NCBI GenBank assembly: GCA_020437105.1
Contig: JAGQWR010000081.1
Coordinates: 1-39,838, forward strand
Direction: 5' to 3'
Source of the DNA: Saprospiraceae bacterium
Lineage (GTDB): Bacteria > Bacteroidota > Bacteroidia > Chitinophagales > Saprospiraceae
DNA: 39,838 nucleotides
Position numbers and translations under genes: made by a program. Shown here in pieces: positions 8,449 to 17,436 of this stretch (positions within the stretch are counted from its first letter, which is position 1; each line of letters starts with the position of its first letter). The notes beneath the pieces are model-generated. The model saw only the letters and a program-made list of their open reading frames with translations, searched no databases and was not told the origin of the DNA.

Positions 8449-8949
8449 ATGAAAAATTACGAAGTAACATTCATCGTCGATCCGGTGCTGTCGGGCGATG
8501 AAATCAAAGCGACAGCTCAGACATATGTAGATCATTTGACCAAAGTTGGTTGTACGATCGTACATGTGGATGAGATGGGGCTGCAGCAATTGGCCTATCC
8601 GATAAACAAACGGACCTCAGGCGTTTACTACTGCATCGAATTCTCATCCGAAACCGGTGAGTTGATTGGAAATCTGGAGCTATCCCTTTATCGGGATGAG
8701 CGCGTGATGCGTTTCCTGACAGTAAGTCTTGATAAATTTGGTGTGAAATACAACAAAGACAAGCGCGAAGGAAAAATCGGCTCGGTTAAGAAAAAAGAGA
8801 AAAAGGCCAGTAAAAGTGCTCGTCCTCAGGAAAAGGAAAGAGCTCCTAAAAGTGAAGCGCCTGTAAAAGAAGCGCCTGTAAAAGCGGAGGCTCCTGCAAA
8901 GGTTGAAGCTCCTGTGGCAGAAGCTCCTAAAGCTGAAGAAGAGGAATAA
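8449..8949 (+). CDS. rpsF: 30S ribosomal protein S6
   Basis: Residues 1-110 form the S6 fold, starting MKNYEVTFIVDPVLSG, with YPINKRTSGVYY and YRDERVMRFLTV as typical S6 stretches. S6 sits on the 30S platform and pairs with S18, encoded next. The protein is 166 aa; most bacterial S6 proteins are about 95-135. The extra C-terminus is a Lys-rich stretch followed by a Pro/Ala/Glu tail built on repeated EAPVK-like units. Such low-complexity tails are common on ribosomal proteins of this phylum. It is first in an operon with rpsR (31-base gap) and rplI. Confidence 0.97.
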   Translation: MKNYEVTFIVDPVLSGDEIKATAQTYVDHLTKVGCTIVHVDEMGLQQLAYPINKRTSGVYYCIEFSSETGELIGNLELSLYRDERVMRFLTVSLDKFGVKYNKDKREGKIGSVKKKEKKASKSARPQEKERAPKSEAPVKEAPVKAEAPAKVEAPVAEAPKAEEEE

Positions 8950-8980
8950 CCTTATTCTCTAATTTTAAAAAAGTACGATC

Positions 8981-9247
8981 ATGGCATCTCGTGATGATAT
9001 AAAATTTCTAAGTAACCCTAATATTGGGCAGAAGCGCCAAAAATATTGTCGCTTTCGCAAGTTTGGAATCAAATACATTGATTACAAAGATCCTGACTTT
9101 TTACTTCAATTTGTTAATGAACAGGGTAAGGTATTGCCTCGTCGGATTACCGGCAACTCGCTGAAATACCAGCGAAAAGTGGCTACTGCAGTAAAACGGT
9201 CCCGACACTTGGCTATGATGCCTTACGTCACAGACCTTTTAAAGTAA
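8981..9247 (+). CDS. rpsR: 30S ribosomal protein S18
   Basis: The 88-aa product matches S18, with KYCRFRKFGIKYIDYKD at the start of the fold and the C-terminal RRITGNSLKYQRKVATAVKR and RHLAMMPY stretches. It binds the 30S platform with S6. It lies between rpsF and rplI, the usual bacterial order, and the start follows an A-rich leader. Confidence 0.97.
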   Translation: MASRDDIKFLSNPNIGQKRQKYCRFRKFGIKYIDYKDPDFLLQFVNEQGKVLPRRITGNSLKYQRKVATAVKRSRHLAMMPYVTDLLK

Positions 9248-9278
9248 ACCGAACCATTCATCCTAAAAAGAATCAACC

Positions 9279-9725
9279 ATGGAAATCATCTTGTTGGAAG
9301 ATGTCGAGAAGGTGGGTGGCAAGTTTGAAATTGTCAAGGTAAAAAACGGGTTTGGCCGGAATTACCTTATCCCACAAGGAATTGCAATTATTGCTAACGG
9401 TGCTAATATGAAGCGCCTGGAAGACTATAAACGTCGTGAGGCTGCAAAAACGAAAGCCAACCTGGGTATCTATCAGGATATGGCAACAAAACTCGCTGAT
9501 GCAGTTCTTAAAATTGGAGCTAAATCTGGCACCAGTGGCAAAATTTTCGGAAGCGTAACCAACGTTCAAATCGTAAATGCTCTTAAAGAGCAATTTGGTC
9601 TTGAAGTGGAGCGTCGGAAGGTTATTATGCCTGACGAAGTTAAAAACCTCGGTGACTACGAAGCAGAATTGAAGCTTCACCCGGAGGTGGAAATCAAAGT
9701 GAAATTTGAAGTAGTTTCTGAATAA
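9279..9725 (+). CDS. rplI: 50S ribosomal protein L9
   Basis: The 148-aa product is of normal L9 length. The N-terminal 23S-binding domain shows MEIILLEDVEKVG and VKNGFGRNYLIPQG. The connecting helix (about residues 45-75) and C-terminal domain (GKIFGSVT) follow. It is last in the operon and is followed by a shared terminator. Confidence 0.97.
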   Translation: MEIILLEDVEKVGGKFEIVKVKNGFGRNYLIPQGIAIIANGANMKRLEDYKRREAAKTKANLGIYQDMATKLADAVLKIGAKSGTSGKIFGSVTNVQIVNALKEQFGLEVERRKVIMPDEVKNLGDYEAELKLHPEVEIKVKFEVVSE

Positions 9726-9744
9726 GGAATTTCTTTCAAAGCAT

Positions 9745-9790
9745 AAAAAAAGCCGGTCAGCATTGCGCTGTACCGGCTTTTTTATTTTAT
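9745..9790. terminator. bidirectional terminator between rplI and the SprE-like gene
   Basis: AGCCGGTCAG (9751-9760) pairs with CTGTACCGGCT (9769-9778 plus flank) with one bulged base. An A-run lies on the left and a T-run on the right. It sits between two convergent genes and can stop transcription from both sides. Confidence 0.85.
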
Positions 9791-9807
9791 GATTGAACGT
9801 ATCCTTC

Positions 9808-12708
9808 TTAGTTTAAATAATTGGCCCGGAAAAAAGGATCATATCCTTCAACCGATTTGGAGCGAAGTACATTTCGGTAATTGGTTTGGGAGATTGGATA
9901 CACCTGGTAATTGAAGTCCTTTCCCAAAAATTGCTCAACATTCTGCTGGACCGTATTGTAAAACTCCATGGCTTTTGTCGCACCATTGAATCGACGAATA
10001 ACAATAACCGGAATCCGAGCCTCTGCGTCACCCAGATACATATTAGCTACCTTGAGCCGGTCAACATTATAAAACTGTTTGTTAAAATCAGATACTTTGA
10101 CTTTAGCCTGCGCCAGATCAATCTGACTGTCAAAAACAATGATGACATAGTGCATCGCTGTTGGATCCAGTTCCACTTCAAATACGGCGTCTTCTTCGCC
10201 GGTCAGATCAGAAGGATTTACCTCGCTGCGACCCGGACCGGAGGCAACAGAAGCCCCCAGTAAACGCAAAATTTCTTTAGCACGGGTTTCTTCGGGACTA
10301 CTCGGGTAACGGGCGATAACATCTTTTAAAGCATCTACATAGGCCTCTTTCCCTTCTTTATTACCCGTAATCATGGCTTCCAGCAGTGCGAATCGGGCTT
10401 GTAAAGTATTATTTGTTCCAAATTCATTACGGGCAGCCTGCATCAACTGGCTTGCCTCCGTATAATTTCCCGCAGAAAAGGTTTCATATACCTGATCGTA
10501 AGCCTGGTTTAGCCTGCTCTCTTTGTCCATCGCCTTATTAGCATATTCGGGATCGGTCAGAATTAGCGCGAATAAGGAATTCGGATCATTATCAATGATC
10601 ATGTTATAATACTTCTGGGCTTCAGCCTGATGCCCCAGGCTTGTATGTGCGAGATAGAGGTAATACCAGGCTTCAACCCGCTGATCTGATTCCGGATATC
10701 GACTTAGCATCACATTTAAAGCCTCGATCGATTTTTCATTGTTTTCCAACCTGTCTCTATATAAGCGTCCTAAAGCAAATAGTGCACCCTCAACTTTTCT
10801 GTTGGCCAGGCGAATATCAGCCTCTGTACGAGGGACATTGGCTAGTACTTTTTCAATGTCTTCATCCGTGATAACGGCAGCCACAATTTCGAGCTCTTCC
10901 TGCTGATCGAGAAGGTCCGTATTAGAAATATCCGAGGAACGGCGCCAGTTATCAACCAGTGGACGATTTCCCCAGTTGCGCTCAAAATCGCGTTCGCCCC
11001 GTTTTAGCGTACGGTCATTGTAGGCAAAAAAGGTACTTTCGGTACCAGCCGAAGCACGCGATACGGGTACGCCAACAGGGCGACGTGGGTCCGTGTTTTC
11101 TTTTTGTTTCAGAAGAGCATCGCGACGGGCTTCATTTTCTTTTTTCCGAATTTCAAAAGCAAAGGCACGCATTTCCTCCTCTGTCATCGTACTGATGGCC
11201 AGCAAGCTGTCTTGCAACGCGATGATTTCCAGATTTGCAGCAATGTCAGTCAAATTGTCTGCCAGTTTCTTTACCCGTGGGTATTCCTCATCTTTTTGTG
11301 GCAATACGGTAATGGTACTATCATAATAGTTTTTCGCTTCAACATAATCTCCACTCTCAAAGAAGAGGTCTCCTAACATCAGATAGGCATCTGCCTTCTG
11401 TGAACCAGATCCCTGACTATTATCCAAGGCTTTACGGAGGTCTGCAATAGCCATATCCTTATTACCTTCCTTCAAGTCAATGGTAGCAAGGATAAAATAA
11501 ATACGGTCGAGGTATTCTACATTTTTTATATCCTTGGTCATTTTCTCCAACTCCTGACGTGCATCATCTGCAGTTGTAAATCCGTTTGCCCAGGAGCTTC
11601 TTATGGTATTCAATTCAGCACTGAAAGCCATCTCATACTCCGGTTTGAACTTTAATACGCGTTCATAGGAATCATATGCCTGGGCCATGCGCCCCTGACG
11701 TTGGTGGATTTGTGCAATGATAAAGGAATAACGAGCTTGCTTTAAATGGTCTTTTTCGAGTTCAATCGCCCGCTCCAGGTGTTCTACGGCCTGATCGTAA
11801 GATTTTCTTTTGATATAATAATGTGCTTGCACGGCAGCCAGATCCCTCCGTACATCTTCAAAAGTATTCGGACTGCGATCAAGCTGCCCCATAAGGCGCT
11901 CTGCCGCCGGATAATCCCCTCTTTCAATATAGGTGCGTGCCAGCCACAACATGCCTTCCTGGTGTGCGGGCCGGTGCTTGAGACCGTAATTTTCCCCATT
12001 GCCTACATCATCATAATTGGCCTGTGTAAGTCCAAGAGAGATCATTCCGATCTTATCATCATCAGTTGGTTCCGTTTCGCTTACTTCTTCTTCCTTTATG
12101 GTATCAGAATCAGTATTGCGCGGTGTGCTGGTACTTTTTTTTCGGCTGGACTTTTTCCGGCGCTTTTTCTTTTTCTTCTTTTTAGCCCGGGGCAGTTTTT
12201 TCTTTTTGGACGATTTAGCCCGAGTTGACTTTTTCTTCTTGGTCGATTTGCCGGAGGTCTTTTTGCTTGCCATGGTAGCCGGATTGAACTCAGCCAGCAA
12301 ATACTCAAAGGTCTCCTCAGATGCTTCAAAATCCTGTTTTAGAAATTGAGCCTGACCCATGCGCAAATAACAGTCGTCTGTCCAGATACTTTCCGGATGC
12401 AGAGATACTACAATCGTAACTTTTTCAATGGCCTGATCAAGCGGACCGGCAGCAGCTCTTGGATTATCTACCGCTGCATATTTATAGACGGGTAGGATTT
12501 TATTGTAATTGTCCTGATAGGTGTTATCCAGGGATAACATGCTCTCAGTAATCAGCACATCCGCATTAAAATAGCCGTTAAACTCTGCGGTTGTATTGTG
12601 ATAAAACTGACTAATGGGGCCAAGATCTCCCCGTTTCTTCTGCGTTTTGCACGAAACCAAAACCAAAAGACCTGCCAGCGCTAAGATGGATAGTGACCGT
12701 ATTTTCAA
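9808..12708 (-). CDS. sprE: type IX secretion / gliding lipoprotein of SprE/PorW family, TPR-rich
   Basis: The 966-aa product begins with a lipoprotein signal (lipobox LVLVSC, C20). It continues with the SprE/PorW hallmark region FYHNTTAEFNGYFNAD and NYNKILPVYKY (about residues 36-80), many TPR-like helices, and a conserved C-terminus with HYVIIVFD and FYNTVQQN. The family is a periplasm-facing lipoprotein needed for type IX secretion and gliding; the assignment is by recognised sequence pattern. Odd feature: residues about 146-198 form an extremely Lys/Arg-rich insertion, followed by an acidic stretch (about 199-215). It is convergent with rplI. A hairpin lies in its leader (12726-12746). 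Confidence 0.85.
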   Translation of the reverse strand: MKIRSLSILALAGLLVLVSCKTQKKRGDLGPISQFYHNTTAEFNGYFNADVLITESMLSLDNTYQDNYNKILPVYKYAAVDNPRAAAGPLDQAIEKVTIVVSLHPESIWTDDCYLRMGQAQFLKQDFEASEETFEYLLAEFNPATMASKKTSGKSTKKKKSTRAKSSKKKKLPRAKKKKKKKRRKKSSRKKSTSTPRNTDSDTIKEEEVSETEPTDDDKIGMISLGLTQANYDDVGNGENYGLKHRPAHQEGMLWLARTYIERGDYPAAERLMGQLDRSPNTFEDVRRDLAAVQAHYYIKRKSYDQAVEHLERAIELEKDHLKQARYSFIIAQIHQRQGRMAQAYDSYERVLKFKPEYEMAFSAELNTIRSSWANGFTTADDARQELEKMTKDIKNVEYLDRIYFILATIDLKEGNKDMAIADLRKALDNSQGSGSQKADAYLMLGDLFFESGDYVEAKNYYDSTITVLPQKDEEYPRVKKLADNLTDIAANLEIIALQDSLLAISTMTEEEMRAFAFEIRKKENEARRDALLKQKENTDPRRPVGVPVSRASAGTESTFFAYNDRTLKRGERDFERNWGNRPLVDNWRRSSDISNTDLLDQQEELEIVAAVITDEDIEKVLANVPRTEADIRLANRKVEGALFALGRLYRDRLENNEKSIEALNVMLSRYPESDQRVEAWYYLYLAHTSLGHQAEAQKYYNMIIDNDPNSLFALILTDPEYANKAMDKESRLNQAYDQVYETFSAGNYTEASQLMQAARNEFGTNNTLQARFALLEAMITGNKEGKEAYVDALKDVIARYPSSPEETRAKEILRLLGASVASGPGRSEVNPSDLTGEEDAVFEVELDPTAMHYVIIVFDSQIDLAQAKVKVSDFNKQFYNVDRLKVANMYLGDAEARIPVIVIRRFNGATKAMEFYNTVQQNVEQFLGKDFNYQVYPISQTNYRNVLRSKSVEGYDPFFRANYLN

Positions 12709-13067
12709 ACTTTTCCAGTTTTGTGCCTAAACCAATAGTGTTTAGGAAATGTATGAATCAAACCAATTATTGTTTAGCGGGGCTTCATGTACCCGCCTTG
12801 CCAATTCAAATTGATTTCTGGTATAAATTCCGTTAAAAAATCCATTGAGTGCCAAAGTTTTACGAATTTTGCCCTCATCATTTGCTTGGGCTGGCAAAAT
12901 TACAGCTAATTACTTAAACAGTTGATCGCCATTTGGCAAAAGCCTCAAAAGGTTTTTTATCCTGAGTATAACTGTTAAACAGCAAATTTATTTTATTCCT
13001 TAAGGACAACAAAGAAGTGACAAGGTTTGCAGAATTGCTGCCCGGGGGGAGTGCGAGAAATTGAAAC
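12709..13067. other. 359-bp divergent intergenic region
   Basis: No gene is seen. It separates the divergent SprE-like and M23 peptidase genes. It holds two imperfect direct repeats with hairpin character (12726-12777), a small GCGGG/CCCGC hairpin (12777-12796), and on the minus strand TAATTTTG (12902-12895), a fair -7 element for the SprE-like gene that lacks a good -33 partner. No convincing promoter was found for the plus-strand gene. Confidence 0.5.
12726..12777. repeat. paired direct repeats with hairpin in leader of SprE-like gene
   Basis: AAACCAATAGTGTTTAG (12729-12745) is repeated imperfectly as AAACCAATTATTGTTTAG (12760-12777). The first copy lies within a perfect hairpin, CCTAAAC-CAATAGT-GTTTAGG (12726-12746), ending 17 bases before the start codon of the minus-strand gene. 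It could be a regulator site or a translation-control hairpin. Confidence 0.5.
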
Positions 13068-13946
13068 ATGTCAGAAGAAAAATCTAAAAAAACGAGCCTT
13101 CTTAGTCGCTTGCAACATACCTACCGACTGGTAGTGATGAACAACGATACCTTTGAAGAAGTTGGGTCATACCGCCTGAGTTTGCTAAACGTATATGTAG
13201 CCGTTAGTTTTCTGATGGTTATCGTAGCACTGATTGTTATTAGCCTGATTATTTTCACTCCCCTGAAGCGTTATATCCCGGGGTATGCAGATGTAGAGTC
13301 GCTCCCGGAAATGGTAGCGATTAATGAGGAAATAGACGATCTGAGTGCCCAATTGGCTGCGCGGGACACCTATATCGATAACCTGCGCAAAATGCTTGTC
13401 GGTGATGTGGAGACGGCAGAGGAGATTCCGGAGAATGTTTACACACCGGGAGATAGTGCGCTGATTATTGATCCGATAAAAGAAGAAGAAGAAATTCGGC
13501 AGGAAGTTAAACTTGAAGAAGTTGCTATGCGGAGTCGAAGTGGTGAATTCTCCGAAAAAAGCCTTGATCCGGCACAGCTTTACTTTACGGCGCCGCTGAC
13601 AGGAGAGATTAGTGCCGGCTTCATGCCGGAGAAAAAACATTATGGAGTTGATATTCTTGCGCCCCGAAATACACCAATTAAAGCAGCCCTCGATGGTTGG
13701 GTAATTACTTCTGACTGGACCCTGGAAACCGGGTTTACCATCGGGATCCAGCATAATAATAACCTCATTACCTTTTATAAGCACAATTCGGCATTGCTCA
13801 AAAAGACAGGCGACTTTGTGAAAGCAGGAGAGGCTCTGGCTATTATCGGAAATACAGGGACGCTTACAGACGGCCCGCACCTGCATTTCGAACTTTGGTA
13901 TCTTGGGCAACCTCTGGATCCCACAGAATACTTGAATTTTAATTAG
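13068..13946 (+). CDS. membrane-anchored M23 family peptidoglycan endopeptidase
   Basis: The 292-aa product has a cytoplasmic N-terminus, one membrane helix (about residues 41-64), a short coiled coil (about 84-110), an acidic linker and a C-terminal M23 (LytM) domain (about 172-290). Zinc ligands H191 and D195 (HYGVD) and H273 (HLH) are present, with H239 and H271 as catalytic histidines, so an active cell-wall endopeptidase is expected rather than a dead LytM activator. Family members cut peptide crosslinks in peptidoglycan in the periplasm. It is divergent from the SprE-like gene and followed by an HAD phosphatase gene; the spacing of over 100 bases gives no strong operon signal. Confidence 0.88.
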   Translation: MSEEKSKKTSLLSRLQHTYRLVVMNNDTFEEVGSYRLSLLNVYVAVSFLMVIVALIVISLIIFTPLKRYIPGYADVESLPEMVAINEEIDDLSAQLAARDTYIDNLRKMLVGDVETAEEIPENVYTPGDSALIIDPIKEEEEIRQEVKLEEVAMRSRSGEFSEKSLDPAQLYFTAPLTGEISAGFMPEKKHYGVDILAPRNTPIKAALDGWVITSDWTLETGFTIGIQHNNNLITFYKHNSALLKKTGDFVKAGEALAIIGNTGTLTDGPHLHFELWYLGQPLDPTEYLNFN

Positions 13947-14118
13947 CTTTGTACTGAAAACAGGTATTCAATTCGTTCCAGCTCTAACCAAATTAACCAA
14001 CTTTAATTATCCGACTGTCCCAAAATGACTCCCGTTAGATCATATTTGGGGATTAGAACGTTTGAAAAAAAACGGACTGGTATGTTGCCGTCTGAATACT
14101 GAAAGAATAACGAGTTAC

Positions 14119-14547
14119 ATGAATCCAATAAATAGCCTAAACCAGGCTTTCAATGAGAAAGGAGAAGCTGTTAGTCCCGTGCTTCCGGAAGATGTGAAAA
14201 ATTTTCTCATCGATATCGATGGAACCATTTGTGATGATATTCCAAATGAAGAACCGGAAAGGATGGGGACCGCACTTGCTTATCCCGATGCACTTCAGAT
14301 GGTCAACAAGTGGTTTGAAGAAGGTCACTTTATTACCTTTTTTACTTCCCGAACTGAAGATCATCGGGAAGTAACGGAAGCCTGGCTAAAAAAGAATGGC
14401 TTTAAATACCAGGCTCTGTTGATGGGAAAACCGCGTGGCGGAAACTACCACTGGATTGACAATCACATCGTGAAGGCTACCCGGTTTAAAGGAAAATTCA
14501 CAGATTTGGTGGTGGAAACCCGGAATGTAGAGGTGTTTAAGTCTTAG
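14119..14547 (+). CDS. HAD-superfamily phosphatase, small type
   Basis: The 142-aa product has the HAD motifs: D32 and D34 in FLIDIDGT (nucleophile and acid), T76/S77 in FFTSR, K104 in GKPRGG and D114 in WIDN. It has no signal peptide and is likely cytoplasmic. Close relatives in this phylum are, as I recall, often labelled 'phosphoheptose isomerase', which the HAD motifs do not support. The substrate is unknown. The ATG at 14119 is chosen over 14062 because the earlier region is non-conserved in appearance and the later start lies close to the fold. It is convergent with the next gene, with a gap of only 6 bases. Confidence 0.78.
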   Translation: MNPINSLNQAFNEKGEAVSPVLPEDVKNFLIDIDGTICDDIPNEEPERMGTALAYPDALQMVNKWFEEGHFITFFTSRTEDHREVTEAWLKKNGFKYQALLMGKPRGGNYHWIDNHIVKATRFKGKFTDLVVETRNVEVFKS

Positions 14548-14553
14548 AAGCTC

Positions 14554-15459
14554 TTATATGCGGCGCTGGAGGATGTCCTTCAGCGCAGGTTGGAGGGCTG
14601 GAAACGCAAAGTTAAATCCGGTGTCCTCGACCTTTTTGGAACTAACACGGGCGCTCGTAAATAACACATCCGCCATTTCTCCCATCGGAATCCGCATGAG
14701 AAATTCAGGTATGGGGAGCATTAACCCCGGGATGCCTACTGCTTCTCGTATGCCTGCAACAAGGGATTTCATGCGCACCGGATTGGGGGCAACGCCATTA
14801 AATGACCCCGAAAGGGATTCTTGTTCCAGCAGGTGCAGAAACATGCGGCATAGATCCTGAATATGAATCCAGGAAAACCACTGTTGCCCATCGCCGAAAT
14901 AGGTGGCGAGGCCAAAACGGGCAGGAAGGATGAGCTTCGCCAATGCACCACCATTTGTAGATGAAACTATGCCAATACGAATAGCTGCCGTCCGGATAGT
15001 TTGTTGATCCTGAAAGATGGCATCCTCCCAGGCTTGGGTACTTTCAGCTAAAAAACCCGTGCCCGGTCCGCTTGTTTCAGAGACTTCGGTTTCTCCGGAA
15101 TCGCCGTAATAGCCAATGGCGGAGGCAGAAACAAAAGCTTTTACAGATGCTCCTTCTTCCCGGATGTATTTCAAGAGTAAATTTGTAGTCAGGACCCGAC
15201 TGTCAATAATCAGTTTTTTTCGTTCAGCTGTCCAACGTTTATCTGCTATTCCGGCTCCCGCCAGATTGATGACATAATCTAATTCGCGGAAAGCGGCCGA
15301 ATCGATAATCCCTTTCTTCAGATCCCACTGAAATACATTGGATTTATCAGGGTGATTGCTTCTACTTAACAAGCGTACCTCATATCCGGCATCTCGAAGT
15401 AATTGGCTTAAAAAATGGCCAACTAATCCGGTGCCACCCCCTATCAGAACTTTTTTCAT
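14554..15459 (-). CDS. TIGR01777/SDR39U1-type NAD(P)-dependent epimerase
   Basis: The 301-aa product begins MKKVLIGGGTGLVGHFLSQ, a Rossmann GxGxxG cofactor site. It has typical family stretches: NLAGAGIADKRWT, FVSASAIGYYGDSG and the C-terminal half with FNGVAPNPV. It belongs to the extended SDR family that includes E. coli YfcH and the C-terminal part of human SDR39U1; the substrate of this family is not established. The ATG at 15459 fits the start of the first Rossmann strand, while the longer frame to 15522 adds an unlikely 21-residue leader. Confidence 0.87.
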   Translation of the reverse strand: MKKVLIGGGTGLVGHFLSQLLRDAGYEVRLLSRSNHPDKSNVFQWDLKKGIIDSAAFRELDYVINLAGAGIADKRWTAERKKLIIDSRVLTTNLLLKYIREEGASVKAFVSASAIGYYGDSGETEVSETSGPGTGFLAESTQAWEDAIFQDQQTIRTAAIRIGIVSSTNGGALAKLILPARFGLATYFGDGQQWFSWIHIQDLCRMFLHLLEQESLSGSFNGVAPNPVRMKSLVAGIREAVGIPGLMLPIPEFLMRIPMGEMADVLFTSARVSSKKVEDTGFNFAFPALQPALKDILQRRI

Positions 15460-15636
15460 ATTTTTGGTTGCGTGTTTATACCGATCAAACAAGCGGTTAT
15501 TAGAAAGGTTTAGCCCGACCAAGTAGCTTCTAAATTTTCACATCTCTTGAAATAAGCCTAACTTGGATTTTCATATTAAGTTAAAACACTTTTGGGGTAT
15601 TTCATACTCCAAACTCCTTTGGAAAAAGATAATCAC

Positions 15637-17418
15637 ATGACCACTGTTCCAGCTAAAATTACCCGAATATTTACCCTTTTTCTCGTTTTGGGAACCCTGC
15701 TGTTTACGGCTTGTAAAGAAGAACCGAAAACGGATTGGAAACGCACAGGGAATGAGCAGATCATCCGCCTGGAAAGCGAACCTGCCGGGATAAACCCTGT
15801 CTTAATGGTTTTTGACCGCTATTCTGCTCAGGTAATCGGAGATTTGTTTCAATATCTGATGGAGATTGATCCTAAAACCATGATGCTTTCTCCCGTTCTG
15901 ATCAAAGCAGCTCCCGTTGTGGAAGAGATAACTAGCGGGCCGCTTGAAGGCGGAACGATTTACCACTTTGATATCCTGGATGAGGCCGTTTGGGATGATG
16001 GGAAACCCATTACCGGTTATGATTATGCCTTTACTATAAAAACGATTATGAATCCGGTGGTTCCTGCGCAGCAGACACGACCCTATTTTGAATCGCTTGC
16101 CGATGTTCAGGTAGATCCGGAAAATCCCAAAAAGTTTTCGGTTTACATGAAGGAAAAGTACATCCTCGCCGAGGAGGTACTCGTTGGAGCAGCTCCGGTC
16201 ATGCCCGCACATTTATTTGATCCGGAAGGGCTAATGTCTAAGGTCAGTATAGTTGACCTGGTTGATACAGCCAAAACAGCACTACTGGAAAGCGATCCGG
16301 ATATGATTGCTTTTGCAGATCTTTTTTCCAGTGATAAATACAATCGGGATATTGAGTTCCTTCGCGGAAGCGGAGCCTATAAGGTAGTAGAATGGGAATC
16401 CGGTCAACGTCTGGTTTTAGAGAAAAAAGCAGACTGGTGGGGCGATGCGCTCAGCGATCAATATTCCGGACTGAAAGCCATACCCGATAAAATAATTTAC
16501 AAGCCGGTGCCGGATGTGGTCGCAGCAGCTACGCTTACCCGCTCCGAGTCATTTGATATTGTGCCCTTATTGGATTCGAAAGACTTTTCGAGTATGCGGC
16601 AAGAGGAGCAGATGCAAAACATTTATGAGTTTTATACCCCAACTCAAATGATGTTTTACCTGACTTATATTAATACCAAGGATGAACGGCTGAATGATAA
16701 ACGGGTACGCCGGGCATTCGCTCATCTTATGAATCTCGACGAGATCATTGAAACGCTGTTCTTTGGACTGGGCGAACGTATTATTGGTCCAATTCATCCT
16801 TCAAAAGATTATTACAACCGCGACCTGAAACCCATTGATTTCAATACTCAAAAAGCGTCCGAATTGCTGACCGAAGCAGGCTGGATTGATAGCAACGGAA
16901 ATGGAGTGGTAGATAAAGAGATCAACGGAGAACTTGTTGAAATGCGCATCGAATATTTGACGACACAAACACCCGCTTCTCAAAACATAGCCTTACTCTT
17001 TATCGAAAATGCACGAAAAGTTGGCGTTGAAGTGCAATTGGTTACAAAAGATTTCCAAACCTGGAAAGACGAAATGAATAACCGGAATTACCTGTTGGCA
17101 GGTGCCGGCCTCGGCGCTCAGCCAATCCTGGACGATCTTTATCAAATTTGGCATACCAGCAGCGATACCCCAACTGGGTTTAATCGAATGGGGTTTGGCA
17201 ATGCGCGTTCTGATCAAATCCTGGAAGATATCCGCGTCACTTTGGATAAACCTAAACGCGATGCCTTGTATCGGGAACTCCAGGAAATTATATACGATGA
17301 GCAACCTGTTATCTTCCTGCTCGCGCCTCAGGGCAGGGTGATGGTGCATAAACGATGGGATTCCTTTACTTCCGCTGTGCGTCCGGGATATTTTCCCCGG
17401 GCTTACGAATTAAAATAA
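15637..17418 (+). CDS. ABC importer substrate-binding lipoprotein, SBP_bac_5 (oligopeptide type)
   Basis: The 593-aa product has a lipoprotein signal (LLFTAC, C26). A family 5 solute-binding fold follows, with PAGINPVL, VWDDGKPITGYDYAFTI, LRGSGAYKVVEWESGQ and DKRVRRAFAHLMN as typical stretches. It should capture peptides (or a similar ligand) in the periplasm and pass them to the two permeases encoded next. The ATG at 15637 is chosen because the lipoprotein signal starts there; an upstream frame from 15592 adds 15 residues. The gap to the first permease is 18 bases, so one operon is likely. Confidence 0.9.
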   Translation: MTTVPAKITRIFTLFLVLGTLLFTACKEEPKTDWKRTGNEQIIRLESEPAGINPVLMVFDRYSAQVIGDLFQYLMEIDPKTMMLSPVLIKAAPVVEEITSGPLEGGTIYHFDILDEAVWDDGKPITGYDYAFTIKTIMNPVVPAQQTRPYFESLADVQVDPENPKKFSVYMKEKYILAEEVLVGAAPVMPAHLFDPEGLMSKVSIVDLVDTAKTALLESDPDMIAFADLFSSDKYNRDIEFLRGSGAYKVVEWESGQRLVLEKKADWWGDALSDQYSGLKAIPDKIIYKPVPDVVAAATLTRSESFDIVPLLDSKDFSSMRQEEQMQNIYEFYTPTQMMFYLTYINTKDERLNDKRVRRAFAHLMNLDEIIETLFFGLGERIIGPIHPSKDYYNRDLKPIDFNTQKASELLTEAGWIDSNGNGVVDKEINGELVEMRIEYLTTQTPASQNIALLFIENARKVGVEVQLVTKDFQTWKDEMNNRNYLLAGAGLGAQPILDDLYQIWHTSSDTPTGFNRMGFGNARSDQILEDIRVTLDKPKRDALYRELQEIIYDEQPVIFLLAPQGRVMVHKRWDSFTSAVRPGYFPRAYELK

Positions 17419-17436
17419 TGCGCTGAACGCAGTACC

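Noticed and set aside
12895..12922. Full promoter for the SprE-like gene
   Set aside because: TAATTTTG fits the -7 element, but no TTG is found at the right distance, so it is mentioned only in the region note.
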